A DNA stretch of 64,000 nucleotides, taken from positions 1 through 64,000 of the forward strand of contig CAKZLE010000035.1 in assembly GCA_937125225.1 (NCBI GenBank), in the 5' to 3' direction. This stretch comes from an uncultured Spirochaetia bacterium (GTDB lineage Bacteria; Spirochaetota; Spirochaetia; CAKZLE01). Both the position numbers and the translations under genes were made by a program. This document shows, in pieces, positions 15,965-24,056 of the stretch. Below the pieces are notes generated by a model that did not search any database, was not told where the DNA came from, and was given only the letters and a program-made list of their open reading frames with translations. The first letter of the stretch is position 1. Every line of letters starts with the position of its first letter.

Positions 15965-17329
15965 ATGAGTACTGTTGTCCTAAAGAACATCTACTATCTG
16001 CATATCTCATCAGATAAAGAGGCATTGAGAGGGTATGATCTGCTCATGGCAGATGGAGTTGTTAAGAAGATTGCTAAGGAAATCACGGTTCCCGCAGGAG
16101 CTAGATCGATCGATTGTTCTACCCATGTGGTAGTCCCTGGTTTCGTCAACACTCACCATCACTTCTATCAGACCCTTACAAGGAATCTTCCTGCTGTACA
16201 GGATGCTAAATTGTTCGATTGGCTCAAACATCTGTATGAAGTTTGGAAGTATATAGACGAAGATGCGGTGTACTACTCATCTCTTCTTGCTATGGGTGAG
16301 TTGTTAAAGACTGGTTGTACGACTTCAACCGATCACCATTATCTCTATCCAAGATCTTTCACTGCCGATATGATGGGAGTCCAATTCAGTGCTGCCGATA
16401 GATTGGGGATGCGATTCAGTCCTACCAGGGGTTCAATGTCTCTTAGTAAGAAAGATGGTGGACTGCCACCTGATTCCGTGGTTCAGAGTGAGAAGGAGAT
16501 TCTTGAGGATAGTCTTCGAGTGATTCAAGAATATCATGATGATTCATCTCACGCGATGAGAAAGATCGTTCTTGCACCTTGTAGCCCTTTTAGTGTTACT
16601 AAAGAATTGATGAAAGATTCAGTGAAACTTGCAAGAGAATATGGTGTTTCGATCCATACCCATTTAGCAGAGACCATTGATGAGAACGACTTCTGTGTGG
16701 AAGTCTATGGGAAAAGACCTCTTGCACTTATGGAAGAGTGTGGCTTTATCGGAGATGATGTATTCTATGCTCATGGGATCCATTTCAATGATGATGAATT
16801 GAAGTTGCTACAGGAAACACATACGCATATAGCTCATTGTCCCTCTTCTAACATGAGATTAGGATCAGGTATCTGTCGAGTTCATGAGATGCTCCCGATG
16901 GGAATCAACGTTGCTCTTGGTGTTGATGGCTCAGCCTCTAATGACTCCTCCGATTTTCTTGGAGAGATGAGGAATGCGCTTCTGCTTCAGAGAGTCAAAT
17001 ATGGTTCTGATGCGATACGCACAAAGGATATCTTCAAGATGGCTTCGGAGAATGGTGCTGAACTTCTCCACTTTGATGGTGTTGGAAAACTCGAAGAGGG
17101 GTATGCAGCTGATGCAGCAATCTTTGATATAAGCACATTCGAGTATGCAGGATCTTTATCTGATCCGCTTGCCTCACTCATCTTCACCGGCTATAACCAT
17201 GGGACGGCATATACGATCGTACAGGGTAAAGTAGTCGTTGATGAAGGGAGATTGGTAGGTATATCAGAAGAGGAACTCTCCACTAAGGCTAATACTATAG
17301 CGGAGAGGATCATGAATTTGTCAAAATAA
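15965..17329 (+). CDS. 8-oxoguanine deaminase-like amidohydrolase
   Basis: The 454-residue amidohydrolase carries the metal motif PGFVNTHHHFYQTLTR, a second site HTHLAETIDEN, the His in FYAHGIHF and the Asp in GVDGSASNDSSD. This last motif and the overall sequence are typical of the 8-oxoguanine deaminase and hydroxyatrazine hydrolase branch, which turn 8-oxoguanine into urate or deaminate related rings. Lying between the FAD subunit of one molybdenum hydroxylase and the YgfM/XdhD pair, it probably feeds deaminated purines to them. Guanine deaminase activity is an alternative. GGAG precedes the ATG. Confidence 0.85.
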   Translation: MSTVVLKNIYYLHISSDKEALRGYDLLMADGVVKKIAKEITVPAGARSIDCSTHVVVPGFVNTHHHFYQTLTRNLPAVQDAKLFDWLKHLYEVWKYIDEDAVYYSSLLAMGELLKTGCTTSTDHHYLYPRSFTADMMGVQFSAADRLGMRFSPTRGSMSLSKKDGGLPPDSVVQSEKEILEDSLRVIQEYHDDSSHAMRKIVLAPCSPFSVTKELMKDSVKLAREYGVSIHTHLAETIDENDFCVEVYGKRPLALMEECGFIGDDVFYAHGIHFNDDELKLLQETHTHIAHCPSSNMRLGSGICRVHEMLPMGINVALGVDGSASNDSSDFLGEMRNALLLQRVKYGSDAIRTKDIFKMASENGAELLHFDGVGKLEEGYAADAAIFDISTFEYAGSLSDPLASLIFTGYNHGTAYTIVQGKVVVDEGRLVGISEEELSTKANTIAERIMNLSK

Positions 17330-17342
17330 TAGGGAGGAGAAG

Positions 17343-18182
17343 ATGATTTCAGATTTGATTATCAGTAAATCACTTACAGAACTTCTACAACATAGAGCAG
17401 AACTAGGATCACGAAGTCTGTTCATTGCTGGTGGTACGGAGATAAACAGGCTAGACTCTCCTCATTCCGATGGTTCTTTCATCGGTCTGAGTATGGAGAA
17501 TCTTGGTTTAGATGAGATTAGGGAGACTGAGGCTGGTATCACCATTGGTGCGATGGTCACTCTTCAACAGCTGATCGATTCGCCTGTAATCCCTGACTAT
17601 ATAAAAGCTGCTGCAGGATTCGCAGGATCCAGGACTTTAAGGAATATGGCTACAATTGGCGGAAATATTGCCTCATGTAGGGATGATTCCTACCTGCTAC
17701 CTACCTGTATTGCAGCTAAGGCTAGGATACATACTATCGATATCGATCGAAAAGGGGAGATCCTCAATGAGGATATTCCAATAAGAGAATATGTTGAAAA
17801 TTTCGAGAATTTCTCAGGCTGTTGTCTGTCAGAGATATTCATCAAGAAACAGGATCGTTTCGTGAAGACCCGAAGATACTCTCGGACGGCTCAAAGAACA
17901 CCTGATGCCCTTATCTCTTTTGGTTCAGATCTGAAAGAAGGTGTTTTGACTGATGTTCGGATTGCCGTCGGGTCTCTTGGATGTGGGATCAAACGTCTTC
18001 CTATTATCGAACAAAGTGTGATGAATAGAGATCTTCAGAATGAGGAACAATGCTTGATGGCTGTGAAAAAAGTGATTGAACCTGCTGATGATATAACAGG
18101 AAGTTCGGAATATAAACAATATTTAGTTGGTATTACCATAACAGACCTTATGAATGAGGCCTTAGGGGGTCATGAAAGATGA
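17343..18182 (+). CDS. ygfM: YgfM-like FAD-binding subunit
   Basis: The 279-residue protein is a second FAD-binding molybdenum-hydroxylase subunit, with FIAGGTEINRL (about 27-37) and LRNMATIGGNIASCRDDSYL (about 99-118). It resembles E. coli YgfM, which likewise precedes xdhD. GGGAGGAG lies just before the ATG. Its last codons overlap the start of xdhD, so it is the natural FAD partner of that protein. Identity to the other FAD subunit in this operon is limited to the family motifs. Confidence 0.85.
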   Translation: MISDLIISKSLTELLQHRAELGSRSLFIAGGTEINRLDSPHSDGSFIGLSMENLGLDEIRETEAGITIGAMVTLQQLIDSPVIPDYIKAAAGFAGSRTLRNMATIGGNIASCRDDSYLLPTCIAAKARIHTIDIDRKGEILNEDIPIREYVENFENFSGCCLSEIFIKKQDRFVKTRRYSRTAQRTPDALISFGSDLKEGVLTDVRIAVGSLGCGIKRLPIIEQSVMNRDLQNEEQCLMAVKKVIEPADDITGSSEYKQYLVGITITDLMNEALGGHER

Positions 18183-21052
18183 AGATCGCTTGTAAGATAA
18201 ATGGTGTATTCAAAGAACTCTTTGGTGATGCTGGGATAAGTCTACAGAAAGTACTCAAGAAAGAGGGCTATATATCAGTAAGAGACAGTGATGATGCAGA
18301 GGGGTTTGCAGGAAGTGATACGATACTGGTAAATGGTATACCCGTCTATGCAAATCTTATTACCTTGGCTCAAGTTGATGGAAAGGAGATTGTCACCCCA
18401 GAATCACTTTTAAGGGGTAGACGACTCAGTGTCGTACAACAGGCAATGATCGATGCTGGAGTAGTTCAGTCAGCATATAATGCTCCTGCAGCAGCACTCT
18501 TGATCACAGAACTCCTCGAAAGGATCAAAGATCCCACAGAGGTAGAGATTAAAGATGCTCTATCAGGGCTTTTCAATAGGGCTACAGGATATAAACAGTT
18601 TTTTACCGCTGTAAAACTAGCAAAGGAACGTATGAATGATCCTGGCTATACGACTGAGATAGCTCCTGAATTCAGGGATGATCTGAGAATCGTAGGAAAG
18701 GTGAAACCAAAGGTTGATGGGGCTAAACTCGTATCTGGGCAAAGAGCTTTTGTAGAGGATATGGTTGAGCAGGGTTCCTGCCATCTGAAGATGCTCCGAT
18801 CTCCTCATGCCCATGCCTATATCACTCAGATTGACACTCAGGATGCAGAAGAACTACCTGGTGTGGTATCAGTTATAACCTATAAGAACTGTCCCGATGT
18901 CTATTATGGCTCTGCTGGTCAGGGATTCCCTGAGCCTTCACCTTATGACAGTAGGATGTTCAACCAGAAGGTCAGACATGTTGGTGACAGGGTCGCTGCA
19001 GTAGTAGCCGAGACTCCTGAGATCGCCCTTGAAGCGATCAGCTTGATCAAGGTTGAGTATGAAGTCTTGAAACCGATATTTACCGTTGATCAGGCAATGG
19101 CACATGACGCTCCAGTCGTGCAGAATGGGGTGGTTGAGTATGTAGTCGGTGCACCAGATAATCTAAATGAATATAATCAGAGTTCTGATAGTCGGGATGG
19201 TAAGGTCATTTATCAGTTCCCGCTTCATGCTGATTCACATAAGAACATCGCAGCAGGAGCACATGGGGCTATTGGTGATATAGATTCTGGTTTCAGTGAG
19301 GCAGATACGATCATTGAGAGGACCTATGAGACTTCACAGATTCAATGTACTCCATTAGAGACCCATATCTCCTATGCGAAGATGGATAATGACCGAGTCG
19401 TGATTCATGCATCGACTCAGGTACCATGGCATTTAAGAAGGATTGTTGCAGCTGCGCTCGGAATCAGCGAAAACAAGATACATGTAATAAAAGAGCGAGT
19501 TGGTGGAGGCTATGGTTCAAAACAGGATATCTTGTTAGAGGATGTAACAGCTTATGCAACATTCACTACGGGAAGACCAGTACTCTATCACTATTCCCGT
19601 GAAGAGGAATTCATTGGTAATAGTACTCGCCATCCTATGAAGATAACTGTTAAACTCGGTTCTAAGCGTGATGGAAAACTCACAGCTGTATATATGGATG
19701 TCAGAGCCAATACAGGACCTTTCGGAAACCATTGTCTGACAGTTCCGATGAATGCTTGCTCGAAATCCCTACCTCTTGTCCTCTGTGATAATATGAAGTT
19801 CGATGTGACTACCTATTATAGTAATATACCTCCTACCGGGGCTTATCAGGGGTATGGAGCACCTAAGGGAAGTTATGCGCTCATGACGGCTCTCGGAGAA
19901 CTTTCAGCAGAACTTGGTCTCGACCTCCTCGATATCCTTGAGATGAACAGAGTTCGTGAGGGTTCTCTGTTGGAAATCTTAAGATGCCTTGGTGAAGGCA
20001 GAGAAGGAACACCTGCCCTAGTAAAGAGTTGTGGCCTCGATGGCGCGCTCTCTATAGGATCAGAGATGATTGACTGGAAAAAAGATGAACTATCAGATGA
20101 TCCGAATATTTCGGTTGGAAAGGGTGTTGCTATTATACAACAGGGCTCTGGTCTTCCTGGTTTGGACCATTCTTGTGCTGACATCAAGATGCTTGCAGAT
20201 GGGACGTTCATGTTACACTCTGGTGGAGCAGATCTCGGTACAGGTCTAGATACTGTATCAGTGAAATTTGCAGCAGAGGTCCTCTGTGTTGATATGGAGC
20301 AGGTATCGATACTTTCAGGTGATACCGACAATACTCCCTTCGATACAGGCGCCTATGCATCAAGCGGGACCTTCTTTTCTGGGAGTGCTTCTAAATTAGC
20401 GGCTGAAGACCTAAAAGCTAAGATCCTTGAGGCTGCAGCAGTCTCTTTAGAGGAAAAGGTAGAATACCTTAGTCTTCAGACCCCTGGAAAGGTAGTCTCT
20501 CAGAGTGGAAAGGAGATCACCTATTGGCAGTTAGCTCAGGATACTCAGGCAGGACTTGGTATGGGGCAACTCATGGGTTATGCATCATTCACAACAGAAG
20601 ATGCAGCTTTCCCTTATGGTGCGCATTTCTGTCAGGTCTCAGTTAACAAGAGGACTGGTGAGATCAAACTCGATAAATACTATGCTTTGCAGGATTGTGG
20701 TACACCAATAAATCCTGAGTTGGCTTTGGGCCAGATCTATGGTGGAAGTTTCAAATCTATAGGTCATACTCTTTATGAGGATATGATCTTAGATGACAAT
20801 GGTACTTGTCTCACTACTGATCTCAAAGATTACGGAGTTCCGATGATCTCAGAGCTTCCAGAAGATTTTCAGGCCATACTGATCCCCACTGATGATCCTT
20901 ATGGACCATTCGGTAGTAAATCGGTATCAGAGATCAGTTGTAATGGAGCCGCTCCTGCTATAGCGAATGCAATATATGATGCAGTAGGTGTATGGATGAG
21001 AACATGGCCTTTCACCCCTGAGAAGGTACTTAAGGCTTTAGGAAAAATTTAA
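18179..21052 (+). CDS. xdhD: XdhD selenium-dependent molybdenum hydroxylase
   Basis: The 957-residue protein matches the E. coli XdhD layout and length: an N-terminal ferredoxin-like region (about 1-160) fused to a full molybdopterin-binding part. Every cysteine that would bind [2Fe-2S] clusters in that N-terminal region is absent; the positions read SDDAEGFAGSD and GVVQSAYNAPAAAL, and the CRCTGY site is NRATGY. This degenerate domain also occurs in E. coli XdhD, as I recall it, so it is a family trait rather than damage. Molybdenum-site motifs are intact: ERVGGGYGSKQD, GAYQGYGAPKG, GGADLGTGLDT and GPFGSKSVSEIS with the catalytic Glu. It probably acts on xanthine, hypoxanthine or urate-related purines with YgfM. 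The start overlaps the ygfM stop. Confidence 0.9.
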   Translation: MKIACKINGVFKELFGDAGISLQKVLKKEGYISVRDSDDAEGFAGSDTILVNGIPVYANLITLAQVDGKEIVTPESLLRGRRLSVVQQAMIDAGVVQSAYNAPAAALLITELLERIKDPTEVEIKDALSGLFNRATGYKQFFTAVKLAKERMNDPGYTTEIAPEFRDDLRIVGKVKPKVDGAKLVSGQRAFVEDMVEQGSCHLKMLRSPHAHAYITQIDTQDAEELPGVVSVITYKNCPDVYYGSAGQGFPEPSPYDSRMFNQKVRHVGDRVAAVVAETPEIALEAISLIKVEYEVLKPIFTVDQAMAHDAPVVQNGVVEYVVGAPDNLNEYNQSSDSRDGKVIYQFPLHADSHKNIAAGAHGAIGDIDSGFSEADTIIERTYETSQIQCTPLETHISYAKMDNDRVVIHASTQVPWHLRRIVAAALGISENKIHVIKERVGGGYGSKQDILLEDVTAYATFTTGRPVLYHYSREEEFIGNSTRHPMKITVKLGSKRDGKLTAVYMDVRANTGPFGNHCLTVPMNACSKSLPLVLCDNMKFDVTTYYSNIPPTGAYQGYGAPKGSYALMTALGELSAELGLDLLDILEMNRVREGSLLEILRCLGEGREGTPALVKSCGLDGALSIGSEMIDWKKDELSDDPNISVGKGVAIIQQGSGLPGLDHSCADIKMLADGTFMLHSGGADLGTGLDTVSVKFAAEVLCVDMEQVSILSGDTDNTPFDTGAYASSGTFFSGSASKLAAEDLKAKILEAAAVSLEEKVEYLSLQTPGKVVSQSGKEITYWQLAQDTQAGLGMGQLMGYASFTTEDAAFPYGAHFCQVSVNKRTGEIKLDKYYALQDCGTPINPELALGQIYGGSFKSIGHTLYEDMILDDNGTCLTTDLKDYGVPMISELPEDFQAILIPTDDPYGPFGSKSVSEISCNGAAPAIANAIYDAVGVWMRTWPFTPEKVLKALGKI

Positions 21053-21115
21053 AACAGCATACTAGATGATGAAAGTATGAGTAATAAACCGTTTGTTGGA
21101 GGATGGGAAAAGAAT

Positions 21116-22312
21116 ATGGATAAAAACGAAATTAAGAATCTTATCGAAAAATTAAGTGAGTTGGATACAGATAACATGTATCTCAATGACTTCTTTCATA
21201 CTTGGAAAGAAAGTGATGATGAACTGTCAGCAACCTTTGCTGTAGCTGATATCCTGAGAGGAATGAGAGAGAATAATATTTCGTCTAAGGTCTTTGACAG
21301 TGGATTAGGGATCTCTCTATTCAGAGATAACTCAACTAGGACTCGATTCAGCTATGCTAGTGCTTGTAACCTTCTAGGCCTTGAAGTTCAAGATCTTGAT
21401 GAGGGGAAAAGTCAGATTGCTCACGGTGAAACAGTACGTGAGACTGCAAACATGATCTCTTTCATGGCTGATGTTATTGGAATCAGAGATGATATGTATA
21501 TCGGAAAAGGTCATACCTATATGAAAGAGGTAGCAGAGGCAGTCGAAGAAGGTAACAAAGATGGTGTTCTTGAACAGAGACCGACTCTTGTGAATCTTCA
21601 GTGTGATATTGACCATCCAACCCAATCTATGGCTGATATGCTTCATGTCATTCATGAGTTAGGTGGAGTAGAGAACCTCAAAGGAAAGAAGATAGCCATG
21701 ACTTGGGCCTATTCACCTTCTTATGGAAAACCACTTTCAGTTCCTCAGGGAATCATAGGGCTTTTCACTAGAATGGGTATGGACGTAGTTCTTGCGCATC
21801 CAGAAGGGTATAATGTGATGCCTGAGATGGAAGAGATTGCTGCAGAGAATGCAAAAAAGAGTGGTGGTTCTTTCACTCGTGTAGATAGTATGGAAGAGGC
21901 TTTTGTAGATGCCGATATCGTTTACCCAAAGAGTTGGGCTCCTTTTTCCGTCATGGAAGAGAGAACACAGCTTGTTGAGGATGGAAAATTCGATGAACTC
22001 AAGGATCTTGAGAAGAAATGTCTTGATCAAAATGCTCAGTTCAAGGATTGGGAATGTACTGAAGAACTTATGGCAAAGACAAAAGATGGTAAAGCACTCT
22101 ATATGCATTGCCTACCTGCCGACATAACTGGTGTGAGTTGTGAAGAGGGAGAAGTTGCTGCTTCAGTATTTGATAGATATAGAGTTCCACTCTATAAAGA
22201 GGCTAGTTTCAAACCTTATATCATTGCTGCAATGATCTTCTTGAGTAAGTTCGAAGATCCTGCTACTAAATTACAGGAATTATTAGATTCTGCTGAGAAG
22301 CGAATCAAATAA
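21116..22312 (+). CDS. ygeW: YgeW knotted carbamoyltransferase
   Basis: This is a carbamoyltransferase of the YgeW type with a trefoil-knotted fold, one of the core anaerobic urate-degradation genes. Carbamoyl phosphate is bound by FRDNSTRTRFS; the family-typical DEGKSQIAHGETVRETANMIS and the late HCLPADITG are present. It may release carbamoyl phosphate from a ureido product, feeding ATP formation via carbamate kinase (none in the window). An earlier in-frame ATG at 21077 exists; 21116 aligns better with known YgeW starts, and GGAGG lies upstream, although 13 bases away. It is the last gene before a strong terminator. Confidence 0.9.
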   Translation: MDKNEIKNLIEKLSELDTDNMYLNDFFHTWKESDDELSATFAVADILRGMRENNISSKVFDSGLGISLFRDNSTRTRFSYASACNLLGLEVQDLDEGKSQIAHGETVRETANMISFMADVIGIRDDMYIGKGHTYMKEVAEAVEEGNKDGVLEQRPTLVNLQCDIDHPTQSMADMLHVIHELGGVENLKGKKIAMTWAYSPSYGKPLSVPQGIIGLFTRMGMDVVLAHPEGYNVMPEMEEIAAENAKKSGGSFTRVDSMEEAFVDADIVYPKSWAPFSVMEERTQLVEDGKFDELKDLEKKCLDQNAQFKDWECTEELMAKTKDGKALYMHCLPADITGVSCEEGEVAASVFDRYRVPLYKEASFKPYIIAAMIFLSKFEDPATKLQELLDSAEKRIK

Positions 22313-22344
22313 TCAGGTTGTTATAACCTATATAACCCAAACCC

Positions 22345-22374
22345 GCCGACTGTCCCCGCAGTCGGCATTTCTTT
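22345..22374 (+). terminator. intrinsic terminator of the purine operon
   Basis: GCCGACTG and CAGTCGGC (22345-22352, 22359-22366) form a perfect 8-bp GC-rich stem with a six-base loop, followed by ATTTCTTT. It lies 33 bases after the ygeW stop and closes the operon that starts at 6687. Confidence 0.9.
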
Positions 22375-22407
22375 ATTATAATGAAATAATTTGTAATGTA
22401 TTATTCT

Positions 22408-23436
22408 TTAGTGGTCATAGATCTCATTATCAATGAAGATATCTACTAGGCGTGGGTCAAATTGAGTACCTGAACTGATCTTAAGTTCTTCGGTAGCGAA
22501 TTCTTTAGGAAGTGCCTCCCGGTAGGGACGGGTACTTGTCATCGCATCAAATGAGTCTGCTATGGTAACTATTCTTACTAGAAGTGGGATCTCTTTTCCT
22601 TTAAGTCCATCAGGATATCCTTTCCCATCAAAACGTTCATGATGATTCCTGATAATAGGCAGATATGGTTTAAACAAGTCAATATATTCAACGATTTTAA
22701 CTCCTGCCTCTGGGTGTAGCTTAATCGTTGCGTATTCTTCTTTGGTAAGGAGCTCTTTCTTGTTGAGTATCTGTTCAGATATTCCGATCTTTCCGATATC
22801 ATGAAGAAGTGATCCTCCTTCTAATATGATCATTTCTTCAGAACTCAATGGTAGGAATTCTGCTATCTTCAAGGCTAATGTTCGAACCCTACTACAATGA
22901 CCCTTTGTATAGACATCTTTCTGTTCTATGGTCTCAGAAAGAGCCTCGATAGTTGCCATTGCTGTCTTCATGATTGTTGAGTATGCCTCATCAAGTTTGA
23001 ATTCAAGGTCCTTCTGATAGGTTGTATTTATATTGAATGCATTTGATTTAGCTCGTTCTTCCTGAGCTTTAGCTAGTACTCTTTTTACACAGTCAAGAAG
23101 TTCCGCTTTTCTTACCGGTTTTGAAAGAAAATCTGCAGCACCCTCTCTGATTGAATGCATTCCAGTCTCAAGATCACTGAACGCCGTCATCATGATGATG
23201 GGAATACTCGGATAGTTGCGATGAATGATCGGTAGTACCTCTAGGCCTGATTTTCCAGGCATCTTGATATCTAGGATGATCAAGTCGATTTTTTCACTAT
23301 TCTCTAAAAGAGACTCGAGCAATTCATCCCCGTTGGTACATTTAGTAACTTGATAATCAGCTTTCATTAATATGAGTTCAAGGACTTTTCGAATCGCTGG
23401 GTCATCATCAGTTGTAATAATATGTTGCTGTCTCAA
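22408..23436 (-). CDS. response regulator with HD-GYP cyclic-di-GMP phosphodiesterase domain
   Basis: The 342-residue two-domain regulator has a receiver (about 1-120) with the acidic pocket D10-D12, phospho-acceptor D56 in IILDIKMPG, T84 and K106, followed by an HD-GYP domain (about 150-340). The latter shows HCSRV, LLHDIGKIGI and HHERFDGKGYPDGLKG, so c-di-GMP hydrolysis is likely. Its ATG overlaps the stop of the ICMT-like gene by four bases. The large histidine kinase starts divergently next to this pair and is the obvious candidate partner, although pairing is inferred from position only. Confidence 0.92.
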   Translation of the reverse strand: MRQQHIITTDDDPAIRKVLELILMKADYQVTKCTNGDELLESLLENSEKIDLIILDIKMPGKSGLEVLPIIHRNYPSIPIIMMTAFSDLETGMHSIREGAADFLSKPVRKAELLDCVKRVLAKAQEERAKSNAFNINTTYQKDLEFKLDEAYSTIMKTAMATIEALSETIEQKDVYTKGHCSRVRTLALKIAEFLPLSSEEMIILEGGSLLHDIGKIGISEQILNKKELLTKEEYATIKLHPEAGVKIVEYIDLFKPYLPIIRNHHERFDGKGYPDGLKGKEIPLLVRIVTIADSFDAMTSTRPYREALPKEFATEELKISSGTQFDPRLVDIFIDNEIYDH

Positions 23437-23999
23437 GCTTTATGATCTCCCTTTAGAAAAACGTTCTTGCAGGATAGAATGAATGGTACAGCTTTTTTAT
23501 AGGTGTCATATCCCTTAAAAGTCTTAGGGAAGATATACTTATCTTCTATAAGGATAAGTAAAAAATTCCAAGCTGTCAGAATCATCATAAGAAGAAAAAG
23601 CTTCAAATTCCAAGCTACGAACATTATATTTATACAAGTATACCAAATAAATCCTGGATGTCGAGAGAAACTATAAGTTCCATAACAATATATTTCAGGC
23701 TCATTTTTATCGCAGTTAATTGGTTTCGATCGATGATAATAAAGTGGTATCTCTATCAGTACAGAATACACCAATAACAGAGTGAGAAGGAATAAGACAA
23801 ATAGTATGATATACTCATAAAGAGTTAGCTGGACAAATCCGTATTTGCCTATTAATATGACATAGGGTAGACCTGTTAATAAAAAACCGACAGAACTCAT
23901 ATACCTGATTAGAGGTTTATTATATAATTGTGATAAATCATAAATGAATAGCAGGATATATCCTGCGGAGCCTAAAATAAATAATTTGATTAATTCCAT
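23433..23999 (-). CDS. ICMT-like membrane methyltransferase family protein
   Basis: The 188-residue membrane protein has about five hydrophobic segments and the signature FSRHPGFIWYTCINIMF, typical of isoprenylcysteine carboxyl methyltransferase and phospholipid methyltransferase-like proteins, followed by a conserved KYIFPKTFKGYDTYKKAVP end. In bacteria the substrate is generally unknown. It precedes the HD-GYP regulator with a four-base overlap. Its start lies within the divergent promoter of the histidine kinase gene. Confidence 0.75.
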   Translation of the reverse strand: MELIKLFILGSAGYILLFIYDLSQLYNKPLIRYMSSVGFLLTGLPYVILIGKYGFVQLTLYEYIILFVLFLLTLLLVYSVLIEIPLYYHRSKPINCDKNEPEIYCYGTYSFSRHPGFIWYTCINIMFVAWNLKLFLLMMILTAWNFLLILIEDKYIFPKTFKGYDTYKKAVPFILSCKNVFLKGDHKA

Positions 24000-24013
24000 T
24001 ATTTATCTATACT
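23986..24013 (+). promoter_or_regulatory. promoter for the histidine kinase-GNAT gene
   Basis: TTGATT (23986-23991) and TATACT (24008-24013) are 16 bp apart, about 44 bp before the ATG. The -35 box overlaps the first codons of the divergent ICMT-like gene. Confidence 0.5.
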
Positions 24014-24056
24014 ATTACGAACGGGCACAATTGAAAAGTACATAAGAGGATTCTAC

